Origin: Sabellastarte sp. h YS-2021
Taxonomy: Eukaryota > Annelida > Polychaeta > Sabellida > Sabellidae
Direction: 5' to 3'
Assembly (NCBI GenBank): GCA_964017235.1
Contig: OZ024936.1
Location: 29,410,040-29,474,039, forward strand
Length of the DNA stretch: 64,000 nt
Shown here piece after piece: positions 21,446 to 32,873 of the stretch (within the stretch, counting starts at the first letter, position 1; each line of letters opens with the position of its first letter). A model generated the notes under the pieces. That model made no database searches and was not told the DNA's origin. It worked only from the letters and a program-made list of their open reading frames with translations. The translations under genes were made by a program, and so were the position numbers.

Positions 21446-21810
21446 TACGGTATTAATCACTTAACTCTCACTCATGTGGTTGTGGGTTTGAATCCAGGAC
21501 ATGGTAACACATGTGTAGGATTCCTGGAGAGCACAGTGGTACCACACTCGTCTCCCACCTCTGAGGTCCACGGTTCAAACTCCAGACCTTACATGGCAAA
21601 GTTGGTAGTTGCTTACCGATGGTTGGCAGTTTACAGTACAGAACCTTGACCAACTGTACGTACTGGTTCCCTCTGCCCATAAAACTACCCATCGTGATGT
21701 GACCTGTACATTGCTGAAAGTGATTTTAAACCCCAAATAAATAAATAAATCCTGGAGAGCCTGACCTAATGAGACCATAGCTATTGAAATTGGCATAAAA
21801 TACCAACCTT
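21446..21810 (+). repeat. Older tRNA-type SINE split by a younger one
   Basis: Left part 21446-21532 has a B-box-like GGGTTTGAATCCAGG. The right part from 21750 ends GGCATAAAATACCAACCTTTGAC, like the tails at 16225 and 18275. The younger SINE (21533-21749) lies between. Confidence 0.55.
21533..21749 (+). mobile_element. SINE with 11-bp target duplication
   Basis: Flanked by TCCTGGAGAGC at 21522-21532 and 21750-21760. Head GTGGTACCACACTCG...GGTTCAAACTCC is tRNA-like. Tail TGTACATTGCTGAAAGTGATTTTAAACCCC then AAAT repeats is the conserved SINE tail type seen in molluscs and other metazoans (from memory, not checked). 217 bp. Confidence 0.82.
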
Positions 21811-22084
21811 TGACAACACCTAAAATGTGGCAATATCTAAGGATAATTTGATCTTTATTAAATTGTCACTTCAACACAAGTGATATATGAGAAATAAAGA
21901 AATTTAAGACAAAAAACAACAGATGTAATATTAAATATTTTATATAATTACGAGGAAGGAAAAAGTATTAAAGTGTACATTAAGTTAATGAAGATGTTTT
22001 CCATTTAATAGTGAAGTAATTCAGCAGTTAAATAAAATCACCTACTGTACAAAGGTCAAAGGTGGGGTCTTACATCTCGTTCAA

Positions 22085-22205
22085 CAGCCAGGGTCATATT
22101 GATACAGGTTATCAGCATTGCTACTTGTGGGACTCGAACCACACAGACGTGACAGTCTGTGATTAAATGCCAAACTTGCTAACCACTGAGCCACTGAGGA
22201 CCTGA
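22085..22205 (-). repeat. tRNA-derived SINE, reverse strand
   Basis: The reverse complement reads GGTCCTCAGTGGCTCAGTGG, TTAGCAAGTTTGGCATTTAATC and GGTTCGAGTCCC, the same family as 16086-16245. Confidence 0.7.
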
Positions 22206-22680
22206 AATCACCGATTGTGAAAAATATCCATAGGTCATTGTCTTAAATTTTAGAAGTAGCTATCTCCCAAGGAGATTCAACACTTTGCAATATGTATGTA
22301 TTTGTGTAGTATTTAAATAGAATAGTGTATTTAACTACTGGGCTCAAAATATGTTTTGTGCAAGCCTTTAAATCTGAGTTATTAACACAAATGTAGCATT
22401 TAGTTTGATTCTGTAGAAACAGTAGAACTAAAAACTCAAACAAATATGTTTTATTTTTTTTATAAATTTATTTTTATAACATGAATGGAATTTGATATGC
22501 CCACTGCCAGAAACACGGATGTGTCCTCGATTTTGATTGGCTAAAGGACAAAATACTTCAAGGGTAAAATACAGCATAACCCTGTAGCTCCCGATTATCA
22601 TTCATTATGGCTCTCGTAACAATAAACGTTTTTCCATAAAATTTGCAATAATTATTCATCTTAAAATAATTTGTCACGTT
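22206..22680. other. AT-rich intergenic, nothing recognised
   Basis: No gene or repeat family recognised. Confidence 0.35.
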
Positions 22681-22893
22681 AGAATAGGAATAACCCCCCA
22701 AAAACCACGGTATACGCAGAATTTTACCATGGTTTGAGGTTATAAACCCCGAAGGCGAACACCGTATACGCAGAATATTTCCATGGTTTGAGGCAATAAA
22801 CCCCTCAGGCTTCGCCTTCAAGGTTTATAACCTCAAACCAGGGTAAAATTCTGCGTATACCGTGGTTTGGTCGGGGATTATTCCTATAATAGG
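22681..22893. repeat. Foldback inverted repeat
   Basis: The left arm (AGAATAGGAATAA...CCACGGTATACGCAGAATTTTACC...GGCGAA) pairs with the right arm (TTCGCCTTC...GGTAAAATTCTGCGTATACCGTGG...TTATTCCTAT) over ~75 bp. The ~55-bp loop holds a further partial copy (ACCGTATACGCAGAATATTTCCATGG). Confidence 0.85.
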
Positions 22894-23871
22894 GTTGATG
22901 TAAACAGGTTGATCAAATCTTTTATGTTAAATATTTGCAAAAAAAAAAAGAAAAAATGATATTTTTAGTCTGCCAAATGTGTAGTGTGTAAATTTCTAGT
23001 CTTTCGTTGATTTCTGTTTCCTCAATAATTTCTAAGAAAAATTATTATTAAGGGTTTAACTAGTTTTTCTATGTTTGTTGTTATATTTGTGTTTTTATTC
23101 AAAGTCAGTTTCATTTTAATCTCTTTTGTTTACAATAATATTACAATAATAATTCTTTGGTCTTGTTTCTTGGTTGTTGCACCATAAACTCTGTCTTTTG
23201 ATAGCAGTATAAAAGTCATATTAGAATATCAGAATAAAAGTAGAATGTAATATCACATTCACAGTAACTGTTCCTTTTTTTCCCAAATATAACAAGTTTG
23301 TTATGATCTGTTTTCTTTAGTGAACGGCTCTGCTATTTTTGCTATAAAATGGGTTCTTCAGTCATTAAAGTCACAATTCAATTATATTTTTGAAAGTGTG
23401 GCCGAGTTGTTAAAAATATACTTTTATTTTAATACATCTTACCAAATGGACAATTAGCTATAATAATGCTGCTATTAAATCATGAATTACTTTGAACTAA
23501 ATACATACGTTTAAAACAGTAGAATTTTGAATGCCTAGACTTCAGTTATCTAAAAATTCAATTTTATGAACATGGGTTTTCTCTCCCAAATTAATTCATT
23601 TGTCTCTTGTTACTTGAATAAAAGGAAATTTCTAAATCGGGTATGAAAAACAAGAATTTTGCAAAATTTGTATTTGCTCGGTTTAATATTGTCCAAGCTA
23701 TAATAAGTTATGTGGTGTATATGGGACATTAATACAACAAAGGATGTCAGTTTATTCATTAATTTTGTAATTAAAATTAGATGATTTGAATATCAAATTC
23801 ACTGTATATTGACAAATCATAACATGAATTAAGAGTATTAAGCATTTCTGTGCAATATATTTCTATTTGTT
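22894..23871. other. AT-rich intergenic, nothing recognised
   Basis: Very AT-rich. No gene or repeat family recognised. Confidence 0.35.
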
Positions 23872-24289
23872 ATGTCAGCTGACTTGTCAGTGAGCTGACA
23901 TTATGTCGTCACTCTGTGGCGTGGGCGTACACGTCCGCGTGAACAACTTCTCCTCCAAAAGTACAAGGCCTAGAGACATGCTGTTTTTTTTAAAAGATAC
24001 CTTATCTATCGAGGATGAAAAAGTGTTCAAGGCATGCAAATCTGTCTGTTCGTCTGTTTGCTAGAGACATTACAAGGGAGGTACCCCCACCAAAAGTGTG
24101 AAAATTTCAACACTTTATCACAATTTTCTCAGTGACTATTGCAGGGATTTCTCTCGTATCTTGCATATATGTACTAGGCCAGAGGTAGATTCTCTTGTGT
24201 GAGTATGAGACCTGGATCTGTCTTATTTTTTTTTAATAAATTTTTTTAATAATTTTTAATGCATTAAAATTCATGAAATCATGCACTAA

Positions 24290-25390
24290 ATCACTTATAA
24301 CTTGAAAAGTGTTGCATTTAGAGCATTTTGTTAAAATATGTTATTCAGCTACTTTTTTCATAGCTACAACATGGTGAGTAACTTGGGTGTCTGTCTCAAT
24401 AGCTAAGTGAGTAATAGCTACTTTTGGGCTTTTCAGTAACTTCCATCATGAGTAAAATCACTTGTAACTTGAAAACTATTGCATTTAGAGAATTTCGTAT
24501 AAATATGTTATTCATCTACTTTTGGGTCAGCTATAACATAGTAAAATTTCAGACCTGTAGCTCATGGCATAGCTGAGTAATAGCTAGTTTTAGGTTATCA
24601 CTGTTGAGTAAATCACTTATAACTTGAAAACTATTGCATTTAGAGTATTTTGTTTCAATACGTTATTCAGCTACTTTTGGGTCAGCCATAACATAGTGAA
24701 ATTACAGACCTGTAGCTCATGGCATAGCTGAGTAATAGCTAGTTTTAGGTTATCACTGTTGAGTAAATCACTTATAACTTGAAAACTATTGCATTTAGAG
24801 TATTTTGTTTCAATACGTTATTCAGCTACTTTTGGGTCAGCCATAACATAGTGAAATTACAGACCTGTAGCTCATGGCACAACTGAGGAATAGCTATTTT
24901 CAGGTACTGTATGTTGAGTAAATCAGTTGTAACTTGAAAAATATTGCATTTGGAGTATTTTGTTAAAATATATTGTTCACCTACTTTTGGGTCAGCTATA
25001 ACATAGTGAAATTACAGACCTATTGCTCATGGCATAGCTGAGCAATAGCTATTTTCAGGTTGTCACTATTGAGTAAATCAGTTGTAACTTGAAAACTATT
25101 GCATTTACAGTATTTTGCTTAAATATGTTGTTCAACTACTTTTGGGTCAGCTATAATATAGTAAAAATTCAGACTTGTAGCTCATTGCATAGCTGAGTAA
25201 TAGCTACTTTGAGGTTATCACTGTTGAGTAAATCAGTTGTAACTTGAAAACTATTACATTTAGAGTATTTTGTTTAAATATGTTATTCACATAATTTTTG
25301 GTCAGTTATAACATAGTGAAATTGCAGACCTCTATGTCATGACATAGCTGAGCAATAGCTACTTTCAGGTTCTCACTATTGAGTAAATCG
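24290..25390 (+). repeat. 155-bp tandem array
   Basis: GAGTAAATC occurs at 24606, 24761, 24916, 25071, 25226 and 25381, exactly 155 bp apart each time. Less regular units extend upstream to ~24290. Units read GAGTAAATCA-TTGTAACTTGAAAACTATTGCATTT...CTACTTTTGGGTCAGC. About seven units; one stub resumes at 26313 after the family S insertion. Confidence 0.92.
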
Positions 25391-26312
25391 TTGTATCCAC
25401 TGGATAGCCGCAGTGTGTAGAGAGATTTCACCATTACCGCTCTAATGAAAAAAATATTATAGCTAGCCTTCTCAAGTTTGCAGGATATATTAATAACCAT
25501 AAAATGTTGCCTGGGAATATTTTTGGCCTCATTTTGAAAAACAAGATGGCCGCCAGGGACGTTTATTCGACTTTAAACAAGGACTTTTGTTGGCCCTCTA
25601 GAGCAAAGGGTATTATAGATAGAGATCTCAAATTCGCAGGATATGTTCCCCATTATAAAATCTTGACTGGGAATATTTTTGGCCTCATTTTGAAAACCAA
25701 GATGGCCGCCACAGGCGTTTCTTTGTCAGTCATGAAAAGTGCTTATATCTCCCTTATTATTGGTCCTAGAGGTTTGGGATGGTAAACCAACCTGTAGGAA
25801 ATCATGGGCTGGGAATCTGTTGATGTGGTCCGATTTGACCTTTGACCCCTTCTTCAAGGTCAAACGAGGATAGCCAAAGTTAAAACTGCTTATAACTCCC
25901 TTATTATTGGTCTTAGAGGTTTGGGATGGTAAACCAACATATAGGAAATCATGGGCTGGGATTCTTTTGGTGTGGTCAGATTTGACCTTGGACCCCTCCT
26001 TCAAGGTCAGACAAGGATAGCCAAACTTAAAATTGCTTATAACTCGCTTATTATTGGTCCTACATGTATGGGATGGTAAACCAACATATAGGAAATCATG
26101 GGCTGGGATTCTTTTGGTGTGGTCAGATTTGACCTTTGGACCCCTCCTTCAAGGTCAAATAAGGACAGCCAAACTTAAAAGTGCTTTTATCTCGCTTACT
26201 ATTGGTCCTAGAGGTTTGGGATGGTAAACCAACCTATAGGAAATCATGGGCTGGGAATGGTTTTGTGTGGTTGGATTTGACCTTGGACCCCTTCTTCAAG
26301 GTCGTACGAGGA
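25391..26312 (+). mobile_element. Family S Helentron-like element, copy 2, 3' truncated
   Basis: Starts TATCCACTGGATAGCCGC inside a 155-bp unit. It has two copies of CATTTTGAAAA-CAAGATGGCCGCC (25530, 25690) and then four S units of ~147 bp. It stops mid-unit at GAGGATA with no CTAG end, and the 155-bp array resumes at once. The 3' junction is probably a later recombination. Confidence 0.6.
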
Positions 26313-26617
26313 TACTGCATTTGCAGTATTTCTTTAAATATGTTTTAACCTACTTTTTACACTTAAACAGTTACCTTGTTACTTTTCTTCATAATACCTT
26401 TTTTTTTACCTTGTTACTTTTCTTCATAATACCTTTTTTGTCCTTTTCTTCTGTCAGCTTCAGAATTTCTTTTGAACATGTTGTTCAGTTACCATTTACT
26501 GTACTTCTGTACAGCACTTTCCCTGATAATTATGCTTTCCTCTCATTATTACCTTCACCAATCAAAAACACTCAGTCAGCTGACACAGTGCCCGTTCACG
26601 GGCACTCTCCTCTTGTT

Positions 26618-27024
26618 GTTAAGTGTGTCCTCTGTTTTTTTATGTTGGTTGTTTACATCTGGGATAGGATTTTGTTTATATATGTATGAATTGAATGAAA
26701 AGTCTCTACCTGGTTTGCATTGGTTGACATTAAACTACCAGATGAAGAAAGCAAACATAGGTAACATATGGAATACAAGTTTATGATGTCTTCAGATTTG
26801 TGGTTGTTTCTGATAATTTATAATTTTCTCACTATTATGGGCACTGACAATCAAGATGGCGGTTGATTTCTTAGACAGTTTCACTGTAATGATCTTGACT
26901 GCTACTTTATCATTACTGAGCAATTCCTGCTGTATACAAATAATAATAAGCATACTTGTGATCCGGGTGTGCCGTTCTAAGTATATAAGGGTGATATTAA
27001 AAAAAATTTAACATAATCGGATGA
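26618..27024. other. Intergenic, nothing recognised
   Basis: No gene or repeat family recognised. Confidence 0.35.
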
Positions 27025-27239
27025 TTTTATTGTGTTAATACATCTGACCTAATGGACTATTTGCTATACTGGTTGGTGCAGACAGGCCCGCCAAACATCA
27101 GAAAAAGATGTCCTGTGTTATAGCCTGGCAGATCAGTCCAGTGCTGTGCATTTGCTAGGTGGCGCATTGTGCTTCCTTCCTGTCTAAACAGTGTGATGTC
27201 ATGGCATCTTTTTCATTTGGCACGTGTACTATGCAGTCG

Positions 27240-28850
27240 TGTTTTGAAGAAATCTCAAGTTTTCAAGATATTTCCACTATTATACAAAAGAATATGCATA
27301 TTTGGATTAATTTATATTTATAGAAGCACATTGTGTCTTCTATTGACCAGCATTGCGAATTGTGTAGATATATTGAGGTGAACTTTGACCCCACGGCTGG
27401 GATGTTTTTGTTGAGAAAGGCATCAGTACTGTTATATATTGCATATTGCCAGCCTTTTTTTTGTGGGTTTCTACAAAGATTCCTTCATATCTGCAAAGAT
27501 TGAATTGTCTTCATCTGATTTCATCATCTGAAGCAATGCTATAAGCAGCAAGTCGCTTGTGACATAAAAATAGATTTCCTGTCTTCACCTACCTTGCCAC
27601 AGAATTTTTTACAGCATACAGCTAGTCAATCTCTAGTTGATTCAACTCAGTGTTGATTCTAGGGCCGGTGGATAAGAATAGGGTTCCCACTGCACTGGGA
27701 AAACAGGGAAAATTGTGAAAAGTAATTCCAGACAGGGAAAACACAGGGAATTTGAAAATTTTGGAAAAAACACAGGGAATTTGAAAACTTCAGAATGATT
27801 TTGAACAGTAACAGCCATTTGCATTCACTCGCCGTGGGTCGCAACTGCTGTAAGGGGACATGGAGGCCAAAATACAATTACCAATTGTGTTATTTTATTT
27901 ATAAAATCCACAGGGAAAAATATAAACTTCACAGGGAAAACACAGGGAATTCAAATTGGAAAATGGAGTGGGAACCATGTAATTAAGAAGCACTTAGAAA
28001 TATCTACAAAGAATAAAACAGAAGATGGCTTATTTTATGGTTAATTCTATCAGCCCAGTGCTGGTCATGTGGCTTTACAGATAACCATACAACCTGCTAG
28101 CCTCAACACAGAACTTAAGCAGCATACATCTAGTCCCTCCCTAGTCAATTCAACTCTGTGTTGATTCTAGGGCAGGTGGACAAGAAGAACTTAGAAGTAA
28201 CAACAAATAAGACCTTTCAGAAGAAAATTGCTTCACTAAAACCTGTTACAGAGCCTACCGACCGGGTACCAGCTAGACAACCTTCACTGAAGGAGAGTTG
28301 CTTCACCCAAACTGGTTACAGAGCCTACTGACATGGTACCGGCAGCATAACTTTCACAGATGAAGACTTATTTATGGGCGATTCCTCATCCCTGCCCAGC
28401 AAATGTAGATAGCCTTTTGATTTCAACACCAGAACAGTGCTGGTAATGGGCCTTCACAGATAAACAATGATGGCAGACCCTCAAGGGTACCAGATAGGCC
28501 CCTCCACAGAACAAATCACTTCACTAAATTGCTGGCCAGTTGCTGTCTGAAGACATTGGTTACAGAGAAACAACAGACCGGACCAGCACAGGATCAGCAA
28601 GGAGTTAATCAGTCTGGCCAATTACTCTCCAATTACTTGGTTACAGAGAAACCAGTCATTTGAACAGTTCCTATAGCCAGATTGCTAGAGCTTCAGGTCT
28701 GTCATCTACTCAACCTGCAGGACACTTTGAATGCTCTCAGAACTGCTCCATCGCACATGGTTACTCTCTTCAAAGATAGTACTCTTAAGAAGGCATGAAA
28801 GACAGCACAGTTTAAAAACAAGGGTTATTCTGGTTCATCTCATAAAAACG
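27240..28850 (+). other. D2 leader region
   Basis: No gag N-terminus found. A ~90-bp segment (CAATTCAACTC-GTGTTGATTCTAGGGC-GGTGGA) occurs at ~27630 and ~28145. From 28240 to 28690 there are scattered copies of GGTTACAGAG followed by CCTACCGAC-like sequence, as in the D6 leader. A TIR element is inserted at 27679-27983. Confidence 0.6.
27679..27983. mobile_element. TIR element in D2 leader (GGGTTCCCAC ends)
   Basis: Ends TAGGGTTCCCACTG and AGTGGGAACC are inverted. The interior repeats ACAGGGAAAACACAGGGAATTT. The flank AAGAA is duplicated (27674-27678 and ~27984-27990). The uninterrupted duplicate at 28175-28200 shows the empty site. Confidence 0.65.
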
Positions 28851-28854
28851 GTTG

Positions 28855-29014
28855 TTGTCACCCTTATGAGGAGCCCAGCAAGTCTTCCAAGGAAAGCAGT
28901 CAGTCCGACCGACCAGTATGGAAGAGCATTGGCCATGGACACCGCAAGAAAGGTGAGGGCAAGCCTTCCGAGTACACTTCTCGACCGGCCAAGAGCCAGT
29001 CGTCTTATAAATGA
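28855..29014 (+). pseudogene. D2 gag C-terminal remnant
   Basis: Reads a Ser/Lys/Arg-rich tail ending SSYK and TGA, where AAATGA overlaps the ATG at 29011. It aligns by position and ending with D5 gag (AYK, TGA at 45697-45699). The gag body is not present upstream. Confidence 0.55.
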
Positions 29015-29900
29015 CCAATTACTGTGTAGCTACAGTGCATGTGACACGACTGCCTGGCAGCAAAGAGATTTTAGAGCAATGTCAGACTTTAAATATAAAC
29101 TCACTTGTTTCAGATCATCCCCCTTTTGTTGTCAGGCATCCACAAAAGAAAGGTTTAAGTCCTGTTATTGTAAAACCAGTAATGTCATTAAAGTGTGTGA
29201 AACATGTTTCCTGTGTAGATCAGTTGAGTTTTGTCCAGAATGTCACAAATGTCCCAGCTGCTGCTCAAGATCTACCTGTTGGGGCCAGATTGCACCAATT
29301 TTTGGAAACATGGGCAGTCCTAAGGACCAGTCCCAAGGTATTAAGAATTCAGAGAATTCTACACTCTCCCCTTCCAGATCTGACCAATACTGACAAGGTC
29401 ACCGACCATTATAAGTGGCTGTGTACATCCTTTCAAGAACAGTTACCTGACAGAGGCATTGCATGCACTTATGCAAAAGAATGCAGTAGAACTGGTCATA
29501 ACTCTAGGCTTCATGAACCGACTTTTCCTAGTTCCCAAACCCAACAATCAGACCTATTTTGGACCTCAGTACTCTGAACAAACTTCTTAAGACAAAAAAA
29601 AAATTCAAATTGACACACCAGAAACTATGAGAAACCTTCCGGCAACCAGGGTAGTGGGTAACATCCATAGACATCAAGGACGCCTACTTCCACATTCCAA
29701 TACTAGTACCAGACCCCCTATCCTGGGCTGTCGATGCACTCGGCCTGTCTTTGGAGGATCTAGGCCCACATGCATTCCCACCAGTTACCATATTGGGCAA
29801 AGTGGTGGCCAAGTCCTGCAGGAGAATCATTCTGATTGCTCCAGGGTGGCCCAACATGCCCTGGTTTTGGGATCTAGTGGCCATGTCAAGCTAGATCCCT
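29011..29900 (+). pseudogene. D2 RT / methyltransferase-like remnant
   Basis: From ATG 29011 the frame reads into LPVGARLHQFLETW, the usual DIRS pre-RT segment. A motif A-like SIDIKDAYFHIPI is seen near 29665-29700. The sequence then jumps directly to PDPLSWAVDAL...AFPP and IAPGWPNMPWFWDL (~29840-29880). The YLDD palm and all RNase H are deleted. An alternative frame over 29140-29300 encodes a Cys-rich segment (CETCFLC...CPECHKCPSCC). Confidence 0.65.
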
Positions 29901-29989
29901 GTGTGCCTGACCAACCTACCAACACATCCTTTCAACCAGACTCCCCACAGACATCTTTTAAACCTAAATCTGCATGCTTGGCTCCAAAA

Positions 29990-31130
29990 GCCTCAGGTGT
30001 CAAAGAGCAGGGCTTCTCTGAGGCATTGCAGCACAAATTGAGACGTCTCGAAGAGGCTCAACCAGATCAGTCTATGAGGCAAAGTGGACCATTTTCACAT
30101 AGTGGTGCCACAGTTATCAGGTGGACTTCAGGGCACCACCTATAAAATACATAGTGGACTTCCACCTGCATCTGTTCCAGGACAGGAAATTACAGCCTAG
30201 TACTATTGATGGCTACAGATCAGCCATTGCCAACAAACTGGGAAATTCAGCCATTAATGTCAGCAAAGATGAGATTCTCACTCGTCTCTTGGATAGCTTT
30301 CACAGAGACATCCCACCTGGAACCTACAGATCAGCCATTGCCAACAAACTGGGAAATTCAGCCATTAATGTCAGCAAAGATGAGATTCTCACTCGTCTCT
30401 TGGATAGCTTTCACAGAGCATCCCCCCTGGAACCTTTCCCTAGTTCTTCACCAGCTCAAGACAGCTCCCTTTGAACCCTTTAAAGCGGCCTTGTTGAAGC
30501 ATTTGACCTTCATAACTGTCTTCCTCTTAGCTTTGTGTTCTGGCATACACAGGAGTGAGATCAATACTTGGCTAAGTAAGAAAATCCGACACCATTCAGA
30601 CTGATCCAAGGTGTCTCTTTATTCCCCTTTACCCAGCTTTCTTTCTAAGAACCAGCTGGCCAAAGAGGGTCCTGACAGTGTGGCCCCAGTGGTTAATCCA
30701 GAATTGGCCCCAACTCTGGATAAGTCACTCAAGCTGATAGGTCCCTATGTTCAGTAAGGGTCCTGTAATATTATTTGGATAGGACCTCAGACCTCGGGCA
30801 GAATAAGGAGCTGGTCTTTGTCTCCTTCAAGAAAGGTTTTGCACAGATATCTTCCCTGCCACTATCTCCTCATGGATCAAGCAAACAATGATCTATGTGT
30901 TCTCTGACCAGGAGGTCCTTGCCTTACATCAGCTTAAAGCCCATGATATGAGGGCCTTTGCTGCTTCTAATGCCTTCCAGTCAGGAGTTTCCTTGGAACA
31001 ACTTTTATCAGCCTGCCATTGGAAATCACATAATACCTTCACACAGTTCTATATGAAAGATATGGCCTGGGCTGATTCAGAGCTCTTCCATCTGGTTCCA
31101 ATGGTGGCTGCTCTGCAGATGCACCAATAG
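29990..31130 (+). pseudogene. D2 tyrosine recombinase, frameshifted
   Basis: Pieces in two or more frames: EQGFSEALQ (~30006), the core-binding domain, GIHRSEINTW (in place of the usual GKRRSEIH, so the Arg I neighbourhood is altered but R is kept), AHDMRAFAAS (~30940) and FYMKDMAW (~31050). A 111-bp segment of the core-binding domain (30214-30324) is repeated in tandem and in frame (30325 onward). Several stops; inactive. Confidence 0.75.
30214..30435 (+). repeat. 111-bp in-frame tandem duplication
   Basis: TACAGATCAGCCATTGCC starts at 30214 and again at 30325. The copies look identical through CTTTCACAGAG; 111 nt equals 37 codons. Confidence 0.9.
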
Positions 31131-31290
31131 CCCGATTATGTTAGAGATAGAAACAAACAAACAAACAAAAAAAAAAAAAAAAACATCATTTGGTAACTTC
31201 CTTCTGTGAGAACCTCTACAGGGACTGAAGTCATACCTCTCTTCCTCTACCTTAGAGAAAGCCTGTAAAAAAGGAGGGGGTGGGGGTTAC

Positions 31291-31589
31291 ATCTAGCAAA
31301 TTGTCCATTAGGTAAGATGTGTTAACGCAATAAATTATAAGTGAATACCTTACAGGTGAGGCTCTCCCAACTGACCCAGCTTTAAGTCTACTAAGGGTCT
31401 AAATAGGTTTACGAAGTACCATGCACCACCTATCGAATGCACAGTACTGGACCGGCTTGCCGTTGTATAACACAGGATATCTTTTTTTAATGCTTGGTGG
31501 GTCGGTATGTGCAGACTGGTATAGCAAATTGTCCATTATGTAAGGTATTAAGTTATAAAATTTAATTTACTTATTAAATGTGCAATTTT
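31291..31589. repeat. D2 internal complementary region and right terminal repeat
   Basis: 31291-31365 (CAAATTGTCCATTAGGTAAG...GCAATAAATTATAAG) complements both edges in eroded form. 31410-31589 is the inverted counterpart of 27025-27235 and ends GTGCAATTTT. Confidence 0.8.
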
Positions 31590-32873
31590 GTTCACTTGAA
31601 GTTGTTGTAATTAAGCGTCCCTGAAAGGGCGGTTTATTGTTTGCACTTAAGTTTATTATTGAGATAGTAATTTGTTAATTCTTTTCTTTCATTTTCACTT
31701 GTGGCCTTTAATATTTTATTGAAAAAGCTTTTCAGATTTAATGAAGATTAAGCGTGAATATACTTAGGTGTTAGAAGTGGTGCTATGTACACTTGTTAAA
31801 CTATAAATTGTTGTTTCAAAAGTGGTTTTGGAAAATGTAATGTTACAATATAAAATCTGATAATCTGTGCTTGTTATATGGTCTCTGAATATTGGTTGTT
31901 TTATGATTTTTAGAATCTATTCTAACCTGAGATTAAATGAACTTAAGTTAGTTTAAATAGATTAGATAAAACACTTGAATTGTGACTAGATGAAGAGTAT
32001 AACATTGAGTAGGTATCTATGGATACTAGATGATTTTGTGAAATGGAATTTAGTGTTGTGCCTTAGAGTCTGCCTGGCTGAGATTAAGCACCAAGTACAC
32101 AATAGAATAGAAAAGAAAAGAATATTTTCTGTTTAATAATCACATTCAGAATTAGAAAGCTCTGGTAGAGCGCAGGCTTCCACCAGGGGAATTTTTCCAA
32201 AAATTCAGATTTTTTTAATTTAATTTTTTTTTTTTTTTTTTTTTTTGGTATCCAGAATATAATTCAGATCTTTTCCAAAATGCAATATTTCTTCTTTCTT
32301 CAGATAGGCCCTACACACAAAAAAATTTTCATGATTTATTTATAACTTTTGGAGTAATGTCAGCCAGAAAGCTCACACCATTGAAAATATATTGACAATA
32401 TAAAAAAAAAATTCTTCCATTATTTTTGCAGTTATCATGAACACAAACTGATGGACAAGCAGACAAATCCACCGTAAAATATAACCTCCTTGGTGGAAGT
32501 AATGATGTATTAGGAAGTTTTGAGGTTTTTGGTGTTATTTTTGGAAGTATCACAAAAGTGCTATTGATAATATGGACAAAACTCTGCTGTTGTATACACA
32601 ACTGTGTCTTCCACACTTTTACCTTTTTATTTGCTTCTGTGTGCCTGTTATTTGAATTATTTAACTGTATCTTTTAGTGTTACTGTTCATAATCATGAAA
32701 AAGCTAAGCTATTGTATAAACAACTAAGTCTTCCAGTTTTGTGTGTCTCATTTATTCTGCTGTTTTTAATGTGCGTTCAATTTGAATGTCTAATTCTTTA
32801 CTACCCTCAAAGTTTGATTAACAGAGATGCTCTCAAAGTGAATTGTTATGGGACTTTTTCATGCACAGTTTTT
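31590..32873. other. Intergenic, AT-rich
   Basis: Contains a ~90-bp segment (32025-32115, TGATTTTGTGAAATGGAATT...GAGTCTGCCTGGC) repeated at 57480-57580 and a long T run (~32221-32247). No gene recognised. Confidence 0.5.

Larger units (their letters stand above)
23872..26617 (+). mobile_element. Family X Helentron-like element, copy 2
   Basis: Starts ATGTCAGCTGACTTGTCAGTGAGCTGACATTATG and ends GTCAGCTGACACAGTGCCCGTTCACGGGCA...CTTGTT. Interior: the conserved block (23940-24290), a 155-bp tandem array (24290-25390), then a family S insertion (25391-26312). No credible protein gene; the 147-codon open stretch at 26246 is low-complexity F/L. Confidence 0.7.
27025..31589 (+). mobile_element. DIRS element D2, decayed
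   Basis: Left repeat 27025-27235 (TTTTATTGTGTTAATACATC...) and right repeat ~31410-31589 are inverted copies. The internal complementary region is at 31291-31365. Both outer edges are TTTT. Between them: a long leader, gag C-terminus, fragments of RT, methyltransferase-like module and a frameshifted recombinase. Most of the RT palm and all of RNase H are missing. The left repeat has a decayed CRE (GTGATGTCATGG). Confidence 0.85.

Noticed and set aside
24290..25390. CRISPR-like regular repeats
   Set aside because: Units are contiguous 155-bp tandem copies without unique spacers, in a eukaryotic genome.
26246..26689. 147-codon open stretch rich in Phe/Leu
   Set aside because: Low-complexity T-rich tail of a family X element, crossing the family S junction; not a membrane protein gene.
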